A stretch of 64,000 bases of DNA from assembly GCF_000230995.2 (NCBI RefSeq), contig NC_019973.1, forward strand, positions 5,594,001 through 5,658,000. The letters are read 5' to 3'. Position 1 is the first letter of the stretch. Each line of letters begins with the position of its first letter. Of this stretch, positions 1 through 8,702 are shown in pieces. This stretch comes from Mesorhizobium australicum WSM2073. Lineage in GTDB: Bacteria; Pseudomonadota; Alphaproteobacteria; Rhizobiales; Rhizobiaceae. Both the position numbers and the translations under genes were made by a program. A model generated the notes under the pieces. That model was not told the DNA's origin. It saw only the letters and a list, made by a program, of their open reading frames with translations, and searched no databases.

Positions 1-1
1 A

Positions 2-331
2 ATGAAAATCGCTGGCTGGAGCGAGGCGCACTATGTGGACCTGATGCCGCACAATCCGCTTGGTCCAGTGTGCACGGCCGCGACCGTGCATCTGGCCGCC
101 GCGGTCCCCAACTTCGCGTGGCTCGAAACCAGGGCCCCCGAAGCAAGGCTCGGCTTCGACAATTCCGAATTTTTCCCGGTGCAACCACGGCTCGACGGCC
201 CCGACTACCCGGTGGGCGATCTGCCGGGGCTCGGCGTCGAGGTCAACGAAGAGGCCGTCCAGGCGCAGAGCTTCCATTTCTGGGAAGCGCCCCACCTCAA
301 GCGCCGCGATGGTTCTGTCACGAACTGGTAG
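2..331 (+). CDS. Enolase-superfamily dehydratase (mandelate racemase/galactonate dehydratase type), C-terminal part
   Basis: Only the last 109 residues lie in the window; the reading frame is open to the left edge, so the Met at position 2 is internal. The segment PHNPLGPVCTAA followed by HLAAAVPNFAWLE is the end of the C-terminal barrel of mandelate racemase/muconate lactonizing enzymes, and is closest in pattern to galactonate-type sugar-acid dehydratases. These Mg-dependent cytosolic enzymes abstract a proton alpha to a carboxylate. The next gene starts 23 bases downstream and is RraA-like (some RraA relatives are aldolases of keto acids), so a shared sugar-acid or keto-acid pathway is a reasonable inference. 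The substrate cannot be told from this end. Confidence 0.8.
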   Translation: MKIAGWSEAHYVDLMPHNPLGPVCTAATVHLAAAVPNFAWLETRAPEARLGFDNSEFFPVQPRLDGPDYPVGDLPGLGVEVNEEAVQAQSFHFWEAPHLKRRDGSVTNW

Positions 332-354
332 TTCCCTTTCAATCGGAGTCCACA

Positions 355-1095
355 ATGACACATACTTCCGACATCACGCGGCCGCCGAAGGATCTGATCG
401 ACGCGCTAAAGGAGATCGGCGCCGCGACGGTTGCCGGCACGCTTGGCCATATGGGCTTCCGCAATCCGCATATGGTCGGCCCGGTGGCGCAGAACCACGG
501 GAGATCGATCGTCGGGCCGGCGCTGACGCTGCAGTTCCTGCCGCAGCGGCCCGATCTTTTCAACGAGGGAGAATATGCCGATCCGGAAACACAGCTGCAC
601 CGGCATGTGCTGTACCACGCACAGGAAGGGGATGTGGTCGTGGTCGATGCGCGCGGCGACATGAGTTCGGGCGTCTTCGGCGATATGATGTCGACGTATT
701 TCAAGGGCAGAGGCGGCGCGGGCATCGTCATCGACGGCTGCATGCGCGACCGGCCCAATGTCGAAAAGCTCGATCTGGCCCTATGGCTGCGCGGCTGGAC
801 GCCCAACTACCATGTGCAAACCAGCATTTATCCCAATGCCGTCAACGTTCCGATTGCCTGCGGCGGTGTCACCGTGATCCCCGGCGACATCATCGTCGCC
901 GACGATGATGGGGTGGTGGTGCTACCCGTTGCGATGGCCGCGAAGGTGATCGAAGAATCCCAGAAACATCACGACTGGGAGGAGTTCTCACGCATGAAGC
1001 TCATGGAGGGCGGGTCGTTGCAACGCTATTATCCGCTGCACCCAAGTGCGACCGAAGAGTACGAGGCTTGGCGGGCAACCAACCCAAAATTTTGA
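355..1095 (+). CDS. RraA-like / HMG-aldolase family protein
   Basis: A 246-residue protein of the RraA/4-hydroxy-4-methyl-2-oxoglutarate aldolase superfamily. The family signature is visible as GAGIVIDGCMRD, with the Arg-Asp pair that binds the metal and pyruvate enolate in the aldolases, and as PGDIIVADDDGVVVLP near the C-terminus. Many relatives cleave or decarboxylate keto acids; others inhibit RNase E, which is unlikely in this metabolic context. The start at 355 is preceded by CGGAG at a good distance; the frame is open further upstream but overlaps the preceding gene. It probably forms an operon with the enolase-superfamily gene 23 bases upstream. Confidence 0.82.
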   Translation: MTHTSDITRPPKDLIDALKEIGAATVAGTLGHMGFRNPHMVGPVAQNHGRSIVGPALTLQFLPQRPDLFNEGEYADPETQLHRHVLYHAQEGDVVVVDARGDMSSGVFGDMMSTYFKGRGGAGIVIDGCMRDRPNVEKLDLALWLRGWTPNYHVQTSIYPNAVNVPIACGGVTVIPGDIIVADDDGVVVLPVAMAAKVIEESQKHHDWEEFSRMKLMEGGSLQRYYPLHPSATEEYEAWRATNPKF

Positions 1096-1157
1096 TGGAC
1101 GATCGAGATCCCGAAATGTCTCATGAAGGGCAGGCGACCGCCAGTCCCAGACGGGCG

Positions 1158-2054
1158 TTAGTCACGCGTTACGGACAGTCCCGCGATAAGCGGAGCGTAC
1201 GCGGCGAGCCTGCGGGATACGAACTCCGTGAAAAGCCGAACGCGCTTCGTCTTGCGTGTCTCCCCCTGCGTGAGAATCCAGAGTGTCCCATGCATGGGCG
1301 GGTTGGTGCCCGGCACCCTCACGAGCAGGGGGTCGGCATCTCCGACAAAGCACGGCAGTTTCGTCATCCCGATCCCTTGCTGCGCCGCGATGATCTGCGT
1401 CTCGGCATCCGGAGTCCTGAACGGAGCTCCCGTGATGTGAACTTCTCCCTCGCGCGCCCAGTCCGGAATTCCATGATTGTCTATTGCGATCCACCGGAGG
1501 GGATCAGGCGTGCCCGCACGCAACGCGGGTAGTCGATCGCGAGACGTGTAGACGCCGCTGAACACCTCCGGTCCCTTCAGGCCGTGAAGATTGAGCGGCA
1601 GGGTCTTGCGGTCGGCGACAATGCGGATCGCGACGTCGGCCTCTCGGTTAGTCAGATTCGCCACCTCGCCAGTGGTCAAGATTTCCATCTCGATGTCCGG
1701 ATGCATACGCGCGAAGTCGGCGAGATCCGGCATGAGCAGGTGTGTGGCGAGGAACGGTGGAACTGTCACCCGCAACAGCCCGCGCGCGCTCTGGTCGCGA
1801 CCGAAGACACGCGTCTCCAGCTGGTGCGACGACGCTTCCATCTGGTTCGCGAGCTCGAGGACCTCCTCGCCCGCAGCCGTCAGGCGGTAGCCCGAAGGCA
1901 GCTTTTCGAACATCTGCGCCCCGAGGCGTTCCTCAAGTTGAGCGATTCGTCGCAGCACGGTCGAGTGATACACGCCGAGGCGCTCGGCGGCAGCCCGCAC
2001 CGAGCCGCCGCGCGCGGCGGCAAGAAAGTAGCGAACGTCATCCCAGTCAATCAT
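1158..2054 (-). CDS. LysR-family transcriptional regulator
   Basis: A 298-residue protein of normal LysR length. An N-terminal winged helix-turn-helix occupies about residues 5-65 (GSVRAAAERLGVYHSTVLRRI, then a linker helix starting LEERLG), followed by a periplasmic-binding-like effector domain. It is transcribed divergently from the SDR gene at 2283 across a 228-base gap, the usual LysR arrangement, so the SDR/reductase run 2283-4452 is its most likely target. It is not NodD-like in sequence. The inducer is unknown. Confidence 0.88.
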   Translation of the reverse strand: MIDWDDVRYFLAAARGGSVRAAAERLGVYHSTVLRRIAQLEERLGAQMFEKLPSGYRLTAAGEEVLELANQMEASSHQLETRVFGRDQSARGLLRVTVPPFLATHLLMPDLADFARMHPDIEMEILTTGEVANLTNREADVAIRIVADRKTLPLNLHGLKGPEVFSGVYTSRDRLPALRAGTPDPLRWIAIDNHGIPDWAREGEVHITGAPFRTPDAETQIIAAQQGIGMTKLPCFVGDADPLLVRVPGTNPPMHGTLWILTQGETRKTKRVRLFTEFVSRRLAAYAPLIAGLSVTRD

Positions 2055-2282
2055 GGTGCATTCCCGCGCCGCCAGCTGCGCCTTCCGAAGCCCATTCTAG
2101 CACGCCGAGCTGTAATGCGCGCGACTGTTGCGGCGTTCAATCGTCAGGGTGGATCGTTTTCGCACCACCGATGTGCGCGATTCCGCACTCACCGCCCGAC
2201 TTCGGCGATCCCATGTTCAGGCTCTCGGGTTGACCCACCGTACAGCCAAAGACCCGAGATGGCGAAACGAAGGACGCACGAC

Positions 2283-3017
2283 ATGAACAGACTGAATGGA
2301 AAGACCGCCGTGATCACCGGCGGCGCTACCGGCATCGGCCGCGCCGCTGCAAAGCGCTTCATCGAGGAAGGCGCCTTCGTCTTCATCTTCGGCCGCCGGC
2401 AGCAAGCGCTCGACGCCGCTGTGGCGGACCTCGGGCCCAATGCCCGCGCGGTGAAAGGCTCGGTCTCGGATGAGGCCGACCTCGACCGGCTCTACGCTGC
2501 GGTGAAGGCCGAACGCGGAAGCCTCGACATCGTCTTCGCCAATGCCGGGGCTGGAGGCCCGCTTCCGCTCGGCCAGATCACCGCCGAGCACATTGACGAA
2601 GCCTTCGACACCAATGTGAAGGGTACGATCTTCACGGTCCAGAAGGCGCTGCCGCTGATGGGCCCAGGGGGTTCGATCATCGTGACCGGATCGAGCGCCG
2701 GCACCACGGGCGCCCCGGGGTTCACTGCCTACAGCGCGAGCAAGGCGGCAGTGCGCAACCTCGCGCGGACCTGGGCGGAGGACCTGAAGGGCACCGGTAT
2801 CCGCGTAAACGTGCTGTCGCCCGGGGCGACCGCGACCGACCTCGCAAAGGAAGCGCTGGGCGAGGAAGGACAGAAGGTCTTCGCCTCGATGACTCCGCTC
2901 CAGCGCATGGCCGATCCGGCGGAAATCGGGGCGGTGGCTGCCTTTCTCGCGTCGTCGGACAGCAGCTTCATGACCGCCAGCGAGGTCGCCGTTGATGGCG
3001 GCCTGGCGCAACTCTGA
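2283..3017 (+). CDS. Short-chain dehydrogenase/reductase (SDR)
   Basis: A 244-residue classical SDR. The cofactor motif TGGATGIG is at about residues 12-19, NAGAG follows at about 83-87, the catalytic Ser lies in VTGSSAG, and YSASK provides Tyr and Lys. The fold uses NAD(P)H to interconvert alcohols and ketones in the cytosol. The frame is open upstream to 1584, but the Met at 2283 gives the canonical SDR N-terminus (MNRLNGKTAVITGG). The next gene is a second SDR of similar length starting 48 bases downstream, so the two are probably duplicated and co-transcribed. The substrate is unknown. Confidence 0.86.
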   Translation: MNRLNGKTAVITGGATGIGRAAAKRFIEEGAFVFIFGRRQQALDAAVADLGPNARAVKGSVSDEADLDRLYAAVKAERGSLDIVFANAGAGGPLPLGQITAEHIDEAFDTNVKGTIFTVQKALPLMGPGGSIIVTGSSAGTTGAPGFTAYSASKAAVRNLARTWAEDLKGTGIRVNVLSPGATATDLAKEALGEEGQKVFASMTPLQRMADPAEIGAVAAFLASSDSSFMTASEVAVDGGLAQL

Positions 3018-3065
3018 CGCTGGCGCGTTCCCGCGCCTGGCTCACACAACGAAGGATAGAAGATC

Positions 3066-3818
3066 ATGAAAAAGTTAGAAAATAAGGTCGCCGTCATCAC
3101 CGGCGGAAGCAGCGGGATCGGCTTGGCGACAGCCAAGCGCTTCGTTGAAGAAGGCGCGCACGTCGTGATCACCGGGCGACGAGAGAAAGAGCTGAAGGAG
3201 GCCGCGGCCTTCATCGAGAGAAACGTTACGACGGTCGCAGGCGACGTGTCGCGCTTGGAGGATCTGGACCGGGTCTATGCCGTCGTGAAAGAGAAACACG
3301 GCCACATCGACATTCTCTTCGCGAACGCAGGCGCAGGGACAATCGCACCGCTCGCGGCAGCGACTGAGGCCCATTTTGACCAAACCTTCGATGTGAATGT
3401 GAAGGGGTTGTTTTTCACGGTACAGAAGGCGCTTCCACTATTCAGTAACGGCGGTTCGATCATCCTGACCTCTTCGGTCTCCAACGTGTTGGGGCTGCCA
3501 GGGTTCAGCGCCTACGCAGCGAGTAAAGCGGCGGTGCGAAACTTCGCGCGCGCTTGGACACTGGAGCTGAAAGATCGCAAAATTCGCGTGAATTCAATGA
3601 GTCCCGGACCAATCGAGACCCCGGCATTGGCGACAACGACGGGCCTTACCCCCGAGCAAGCCGAGCAAGCGGCCGCCCAGTTTGCTTCACAGATCCCAAT
3701 GGGTCGCAGGGGCAAGCCAGAGGAAATCGCGGCTGCCGTCACGTTCCTTGCATCTGACGAAAGCTCTTACATCACCGGCGTAGATTTCGCCGTTGATGGA
3801 GGCATGGCCCAGGTCTGA
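3066..3818 (+). CDS. Short-chain dehydrogenase/reductase (SDR), paralogue of the upstream gene
   Basis: A 250-residue classical SDR with TGGSSGIG at about residues 12-19, NAGAG, a catalytic Ser in LTSSVS and YAASK as the Tyr/Lys pair. The C-terminal SYITGVDFAVDGGMAQV is the usual SDR end. It is clearly related to the preceding SDR over the whole length but uses less GC-rich codons in its first 40 codons, which argues against a very recent duplication. The start follows a purine-rich AAGGATAGAAGATC stretch. The F420-type reductase gene begins 31 bases after its stop, so these redox enzymes probably act together. Confidence 0.86.
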   Translation: MKKLENKVAVITGGSSGIGLATAKRFVEEGAHVVITGRREKELKEAAAFIERNVTTVAGDVSRLEDLDRVYAVVKEKHGHIDILFANAGAGTIAPLAAATEAHFDQTFDVNVKGLFFTVQKALPLFSNGGSIILTSSVSNVLGLPGFSAYAASKAAVRNFARAWTLELKDRKIRVNSMSPGPIETPALATTTGLTPEQAEQAAAQFASQIPMGRRGKPEEIAAAVTFLASDESSYITGVDFAVDGGMAQV

Positions 3819-3849
3819 CCTCGGCATCACACAAGATCGGAGAAACATC

Positions 3850-4452
3850 ATGAGCTACACAATTATCGGCTTCGGCAATGTTGGCCGAGCCCTCGCCAAG
3901 GCATTTGCTCGCAAGGGCATCGAGGTATCCGTCGCGACCACGCGCGACCCGGAAAGCTTTGCCGCGGACGCGGCCGCGATCGGGCCTACGATCATCCCCA
4001 AAAAGCTGGCGGACGCGGTCAAGGCGGACATCATCTTTTTGGCAGTCCGTTTCGAGTCCCATCCGGATGTCGCGAAGGCGCTGTCCACCTGGAAGGGGAA
4101 GACCATCGTCGATGTGACCAATGCCTACGGCGTACCCCCTGAGAAGCTGGGAGGACAGCCTTCTTCCAAGTTCATCGCGCAGGCTTTCCCCGGTGGACGA
4201 CTGGTCAAGGGCTTCAACCATTTGGGCGCTGCCACCCTTGAGCAAGATCCAGCAGTGCATGGCGGCAGGAGAGTCGTGTTCCTGGCGAGCGACGATGACG
4301 CTGCCGCAGCGGAGATTGGTACGCTCGCGGAAAATCTCGGCTTCTCGCCGATCAAACTTGGCGGGCTTTCGGAAGGTGGGCTGCTGGTCCAGGCGCGCGG
4401 AAATAGCTGGGGTCATCTGATCTTTAAGGACCTGGTCAAGTTCGACCGATGA
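3850..4452 (+). CDS. NADPH-dependent F420 reductase-type dinucleotide-binding protein
   Basis: A 200-residue protein starting with the Rossmann motif GFGNVG (residues 6-11) and containing VKGFNHLGA, a signature of the F420-dependent NADP oxidoreductase-like family (FNO/YajR-type). Homologues in bacteria lacking F420 are thought to be NAD(P)-linked reductases. The ATG at 3850 follows CGGAGAAACATC, a good ribosome-binding site; an upstream in-frame Met at 3793 lies inside the preceding SDR and is not used. It is the third gene of an apparent redox operon. The reaction is unknown. Confidence 0.75.
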   Translation: MSYTIIGFGNVGRALAKAFARKGIEVSVATTRDPESFAADAAAIGPTIIPKKLADAVKADIIFLAVRFESHPDVAKALSTWKGKTIVDVTNAYGVPPEKLGGQPSSKFIAQAFPGGRLVKGFNHLGAATLEQDPAVHGGRRVVFLASDDDAAAAEIGTLAENLGFSPIKLGGLSEGGLLVQARGNSWGHLIFKDLVKFDR

Positions 4453-4533
4453 ACACGACGTGCCCACCGGCAGGGTCACGATGCACGGACCGGACCGAGC
4501 GTGATGCGGTCCGTGCGAAATAGGGAAATTCCC

Positions 4534-4763
4534 ATGACTATCGAGAAGACCATCCAGACCGTGAGGGACTTCTTCGCCGCGATCGGCCGGGTTTGGTCGT
4601 CGGCTCCGCGAGGGGAAAGATCAAGGCCACGAACAAGACGTTCGAGGACGACTGGATCTTCGCCATCACGGTCCGGGACGGCAGATTGACCAACATCCGG
4701 GAATACGTCGACACACAAGCACTGGCACGCGCCTCGCAGATGGACGCGTCCGGATCGGCGTAG
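4534..4763 (+). pseudogene. SnoaL/NTF2-like gene, internally deleted
   Basis: The start reads MTIEKTIQTVRDFFAAIGR, the first helix typical of SnoaL-like (NTF2-fold) proteins. About 60 bases later a different frame carries KATNKTFEDDWIFAITV followed by DGRLTNIREYVDTQALARA, the last strands of the same fold, ending at the TAG at 4761. The central third of the fold (about 60-70 residues) is missing and the two parts are out of frame. It therefore looks like a deletion relic that cannot encode a functional protein. It sits between intact genes of the same orientation. Confidence 0.7.
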
Positions 4764-4867
4764 CGCTTGCCGTCTGCGGCCATCGAATGGGGTGGACGGC
4801 GGATCAGCCGTGGATCGCCCCCTCGCACGCTGGCGCTCGTCGAATGCTCAAACGAAAGGAGATCTCG

Positions 4868-5500
4868 ATGTACGACCAATCCAAGCTATCCGAGTTGATC
4901 CGGTTCGCACGCGCGGATGCGGGCTTCACCGTCATCGACGTCTACCCGGGCGACGGCGACTGGACCCGCGTCTTCTCAGACATCGTGGGACCCCAAGGAC
5001 GTGTCTACAGCTTCGTGCCGGCCGAAGTCGCCCACTTCAAGGACGATCCGGTCGGCCGCATGCGGACGCTCGCGAAGGAGCCGGGCCGAGAGAACGTCGA
5101 AGCCGTCTCGGCGGACCTTGTGGCGATGCCGGAGGTCACGCAGCCAGCGGATGTTATATGGCTGCATCTGTTCTATCACGATCTCCACACCGCTCTGATT
5201 CAAGCCGGGGGCGCGACGGCGGCCGACTTCAATCAAGCCGTCTACGAGCGGCTGAAGCCCGGTGGTTCCTACGTTATCGTGGACCACGCCGCCGCCGTTG
5301 GGGCCGGCACGAGCGAGGCACAGTCGCTACATCGGATCGAGCCTGCATCCGTTCGCGAGGAGGTGGAGGCGGCCGGTTTCATCCTGGACGCGGAAAGCAC
5401 CATGCTGGCGAACAAGGACGATCCGCACTCGAGCAAGGTGTTCGATCCTTCGATCAAGGGCAAGACCGATCACTTCGCCTTTCGGTTCCTGAGGCCCTGA
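4868..5500 (+). CDS. Class I SAM-dependent methyltransferase
   Basis: A 210-residue protein with motif I in the form VIDVYPGDGDWT (about residues 20-31), a following acidic strand and the post-motif KPGGSYVIVDHAA. This is the Rossmann methyltransferase fold seen in small periplasm-less PrmA/UbiE-like enzymes. The ATG at 4868 has AAAGGAG seven bases upstream; the longer open frame beginning at 4787 lacks such a site. The substrate cannot be inferred. It follows the decayed SnoaL gene by about 100 bases. Confidence 0.75.
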   Translation: MYDQSKLSELIRFARADAGFTVIDVYPGDGDWTRVFSDIVGPQGRVYSFVPAEVAHFKDDPVGRMRTLAKEPGRENVEAVSADLVAMPEVTQPADVIWLHLFYHDLHTALIQAGGATAADFNQAVYERLKPGGSYVIVDHAAAVGAGTSEAQSLHRIEPASVREEVEAAGFILDAESTMLANKDDPHSSKVFDPSIKGKTDHFAFRFLRP

Positions 5501-5807
5501 CAGTGAGTCATCCGCCCCACAGTGGCTCAGCTCCCGCAAGCGTGAAAGCGTTGCCGTTTCCACACGGAGGGCCTTGGCTGTCCGTTCTCTTGAGCAAAGG
5601 TGCTGGTGTAACGCAGCCCTCTTGAAGAGGGATCGGAGAAGATTGTGAGCTATCTCACTGCCTATAATCTGGCGCGATACGCGACACGCGATGCCGAATG
5701 CGCTCACGCTCACTCTTTTGTCGCTCCAAGCCGGCTAGCGAACGTCTATCAAGGACCGCTCCTTCGCCCGCTTTGAGGTCTCGTTGCCCGCAAGGTAGAC
5801 TGCTCGC
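5501..5807 (+). other. Gap without a recognisable gene
   Basis: The 307 bases between the methyltransferase and the RNase Z-like gene hold no convincing coding frame on either strand. I see no clear terminator, repeat or mobile-element end. The promoter of the downstream pair should lie here. Confidence 0.5.
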
Positions 5808-6716
5808 ATGACCTTCAAGCTTATCTTCCTCGGGACCTCGGCCAGCGTGCCCTCGGCCGAGCGCAATCACCCGGCGCTGCTCGTTGAAGCCGGCAGTCAA
5901 CGGGTGCTGGTCGATTGCGGGGAAGGCACCCAGCGTCAGCTTCTGCGCAGCGGCGCCGGATTCAGGCGACTTGATCGCCTGCTCCTCACGCACGCGCATT
6001 TCGACCACGTGCTCGGGATTCCAGGCTTGTTCTCGACGCTTCGGCTCCGGCAGAGCAAGAACCATGTGACCATTTATGGTAGCGCAGACACTCTTGACGT
6101 CGTCGCCCGCATGCTCGCTGGCCTTTGGGGTGAGGGACGCGCGCCGATCCCGCTGCAACTCGTGCCGCTTGCCCCCGGACGCGTGTTCGAGGTGGATGAG
6201 TTCACCGTCGATTGCTTTCAAGTTCGCCATCGCGACACCGACAGCTATGGCTTCGTCTTCGAGACGCCGGCGCGTCGTCACCTCCGTTCGGACCGCTTGG
6301 CAGCTCTCGGTGTGCCAGACGGTCCGATCCGGAAAGATTTGGCCGAAGGCCGCTCAATTTCTCTTCCCGACGGCCGAACGATTGCTCCCGAAGCAGTCCT
6401 CGGACCACCCGAGGCTGGCAAGAAGCTGGTCATTGTAGGCGACGCCGAAACCACTGATGGATTGGCCGACAAGGTGAGCGGCGCCGACCTGCTTGTCATC
6501 GAAGCCACATTCCTGCAACGAGATGCAGCGATGGCGCGCGACTACGGACATCTGACAGCCGCGGAGGCAGCATCGCTGGCAGCGACCAGCGATGTAAAGC
6601 AGCTCGTTCTTACGCACATCTCCGGCCGCTATTACGACGAAGAAATTCTCGCGGAAGCCGTTCAGGCGTTTGCGAACAGCCTTATCGCAACGGATTTCAC
6701 CACCCTCACCGTTTAG
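5808..6716 (+). CDS. Ribonuclease Z-like metallo-beta-lactamase-fold hydrolase
   Basis: A 302-residue protein with the zinc-binding motif THAHFDH (about residues 61-67) followed by GIPGL, as in RNase Z/ElaC. Further metal ligands are visible in QVRHRDTDSYG, in the Asp of VGDAETT, in DYGHLTAAEAA and in LTHISGRY. RNase Z cleaves the 3' trailer of tRNA precursors; many bacterial homologues act as phosphodiesterases or 3' exoribonucleases instead. The length matches the family. The stop is ten bases before the next start, so it is probably co-transcribed with the phosphoesterase gene. Confidence 0.85.
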   Translation: MTFKLIFLGTSASVPSAERNHPALLVEAGSQRVLVDCGEGTQRQLLRSGAGFRRLDRLLLTHAHFDHVLGIPGLFSTLRLRQSKNHVTIYGSADTLDVVARMLAGLWGEGRAPIPLQLVPLAPGRVFEVDEFTVDCFQVRHRDTDSYGFVFETPARRHLRSDRLAALGVPDGPIRKDLAEGRSISLPDGRTIAPEAVLGPPEAGKKLVIVGDAETTDGLADKVSGADLLVIEATFLQRDAAMARDYGHLTAAEAASLAATSDVKQLVLTHISGRYYDEEILAEAVQAFANSLIATDFTTLTV

Positions 6717-6726
6717 TGGCAGGGCC

Positions 6727-7194
6727 ATGACATTCAGAATTGGCGTCATCTCGGACACGCACGGCTTGCTGAGGCCGGAGGCGGCGCATTGCCTGGCCGG
6801 GGTCGACCACATCATTCATGGAGGGGACATCGGTAGCCCTGAGATCATCACGGCGCTTCGCTGTATCGCGCCGGTTACCGCGATCAGAGGAAACGTAGAC
6901 ACCGGTGGCTGGGCGCTGCCATACGCGGAAACCGAGCTCGTACGTCTTGCCGGGCGAGCAATCTACGTGCTTCATGATCTCAAGACGCTGCAGATCGACC
7001 CGGTTGCTCACGGCATCGACTTGATCGTGTCCGGTCACTCGCATGTGCCGGGGATGGAGACAGTGGATGGCGTGCTTTATTTGAATCCGGGCAGCGCTGG
7101 CCCGCGACGGTTTAAGCTGCCTGTCACCCTTGCGACGGTCGACATCACTCGAGACAGCATAGAGCCTTCGATATTGAGCTTGGCAAGCGGCTGA
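6727..7194 (+). CDS. YfcE/MJ0936-family metallophosphoesterase
   Basis: A 155-residue calcineurin-like phosphoesterase. Metal-binding blocks are visible in order: ISDTHG (about residues 8-13), HGGDIG, RGNVD, the His of VLHDLK, and SGHSHVP followed by NPGSAGPRR. These small enzymes hydrolyse phosphodiesters such as cyclic nucleotides or bis-p-nitrophenyl phosphate in vitro. It sits ten bases behind the RNase Z-like gene, so both may handle phosphodiesters in RNA or nucleotides. The ATG at 6727 is the first codon compatible with the fold. Confidence 0.84.
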   Translation: MTFRIGVISDTHGLLRPEAAHCLAGVDHIIHGGDIGSPEIITALRCIAPVTAIRGNVDTGGWALPYAETELVRLAGRAIYVLHDLKTLQIDPVAHGIDLIVSGHSHVPGMETVDGVLYLNPGSAGPRRFKLPVTLATVDITRDSIEPSILSLASG

Positions 7195-7345
7195 ACCAAT
7201 TCAGCGCGCACACCACGCCCGCACCTATATCCGAGTGTCTCCTCGATTTTTCACAAGATGGCAGGCGCGCCGTAACGCGGAGACACGCATTCTTCGCGAC
7301 TTGTTTAACGGGAGTTCTCGCCGCGTGCGGTGATGGACTGATCCG

Positions 7346-8683
7346 TCATTTCTGGCGAAACGCTGAGTGGAACGACACAACCAGCGGGCCTAGAATGTAG
7401 TCGAGCGCCGTGCGTTGCTCGGTAACGATCATGACTGACGCCGGCATGCCCGGATAAAGCGCGATCTGTGGGGCGGCCGCCAATTCCACGGGATCGACCG
7501 CTACGTCCGCGAGGTAATAGGGAAAGCCGGTCTTAGTGTCGGTAATGCGATCCGCCGAAATGCGGGCGACGCGTCCATGAATTATGGGTATCGAACGCTG
7601 CTTGTATGATGTGAAACGAACTTCGGCGGCCATGTCGGGACGCAGGTTCGATATATCCTCGACGCGAACCTGTGCCTGGACGATCAGTGAATTCTCGGTC
7701 GGCACGATGTCAAGGATGGTCTGGCCCGGCGCCACGATCGCACCGATCGAGAAAACGCTGAGATCCATCACTTGGCCATCATAGGGTGCACGCACTTCGG
7801 CCCGGTCCATGGCGGCCTGGGCGGCGAACATCTTGGGTATGAGGTCGGACAGGTTCGATTGCGTATCGATCAGCATGGCCGACAATTTGGTCCGGCGCTC
7901 ATTGGTCAATTGTGCGATCTGGCTCTCGAGCTCAGCTTTGCTCTGTTGGGTGCCGCCGATGGCGCCGAGATTATCATCGATCAAGCCCTGCAAATCCGAG
8001 GCCGACCTTTCCAGTTCCAGGACGCGTGGTCGGGTCGTCAAACCGGCCTTGAGCAGCTTCGACAGGCTGGCCTTCTCGCCGATCGTCGATTTGAGCTGGG
8101 CCCGGTAGGATTCGACCCGAGACTGCTTGCCCCGTATCTGCTCCTCGAGCTCGGCAATGCGCCGCTCGAGGATCTGCCTTGCGCCGGCCATCGAGGCGCG
8201 TTGGCTTTCCAGATCGGCGATCTGGTTTGCCATTGCGTCCTTGAGGTAGTCCTGGTGCTCCTTGAGGATGTCCTTGGGAAAGGCAACCGCCTGGCTGCCG
8301 TCCAATTCGGCTCGGATCCTGGCATCGGTTGCGCGCAACAGTGCATATTGCTGGGCATAGAGATTGAACTCGGACCGAATCCTGGTGTCATCCAGCTTCA
8401 GCATTATGTCGCCCTTCCTGACGACGTCGCCATCCTTAACGCGGATCTCCTTCACCGTACCGCCGTCGAAGTGCTGGACGCTCTTGCGATTGCCTTCCAC
8501 CTTGACGATGGCATCGGCGAGCACGGCACCGTTCAGAGGGGCAAAGGCCGCCCAGCCGCCGAAAATGCCGAAAAAGGCCATTATGATCAGCAGGCCAATA
8601 TAGGCCGGCACCCGGATGGAATCCGGAGCCAGGATGCCCGACTCGCCAGGCAGGCTATGGTAAGTGAGGGCACTGTCGCTCAT
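7346..8683 (-). CDS. HlyD-family type I secretion periplasmic adaptor
   Basis: A 445-residue membrane fusion protein. One N-terminal membrane helix (about residues 28-50, IGLLIIMAFFGIFGGWAAF) is followed by a short lipoyl-like half (VKEIRVKDGDVVRKGDIMLKL), a long alpha-helical hairpin of about 200 residues, the second lipoyl half and a C-terminal beta region with the family phrase PGMPASVMI. It links the inner-membrane ABC exporter to an outer-membrane TolC-like channel. The start is 19 bases downstream of the ABC gene stop, and the secreted adhesin gene lies upstream of both. No outer-membrane component is encoded here, so a chromosomal TolC is presumably used. Confidence 0.92.
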   Translation of the reverse strand: MSDSALTYHSLPGESGILAPDSIRVPAYIGLLIIMAFFGIFGGWAAFAPLNGAVLADAIVKVEGNRKSVQHFDGGTVKEIRVKDGDVVRKGDIMLKLDDTRIRSEFNLYAQQYALLRATDARIRAELDGSQAVAFPKDILKEHQDYLKDAMANQIADLESQRASMAGARQILERRIAELEEQIRGKQSRVESYRAQLKSTIGEKASLSKLLKAGLTTRPRVLELERSASDLQGLIDDNLGAIGGTQQSKAELESQIAQLTNERRTKLSAMLIDTQSNLSDLIPKMFAAQAAMDRAEVRAPYDGQVMDLSVFSIGAIVAPGQTILDIVPTENSLIVQAQVRVEDISNLRPDMAAEVRFTSYKQRSIPIIHGRVARISADRITDTKTGFPYYLADVAVDPVELAAAPQIALYPGMPASVMIVTEQRTALDYILGPLVVSFHSAFRQK

Positions 8684-8702
8684 CGATCTCTCCGACCACA
8701 GC

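Noticed and set aside
1584..2282. N-terminal extension of the SDR frame
   Set aside because: Lies opposite the LysR gene and precedes the canonical SDR start at 2283.
4725..4742. Sequence resembling a -24/-12 (RpoN) promoter, TGGCACG then TCGCA
   Set aside because: Has a mismatch in the -12 element, lies inside the SnoaL relic and has no NifA-type upstream site; probably chance.
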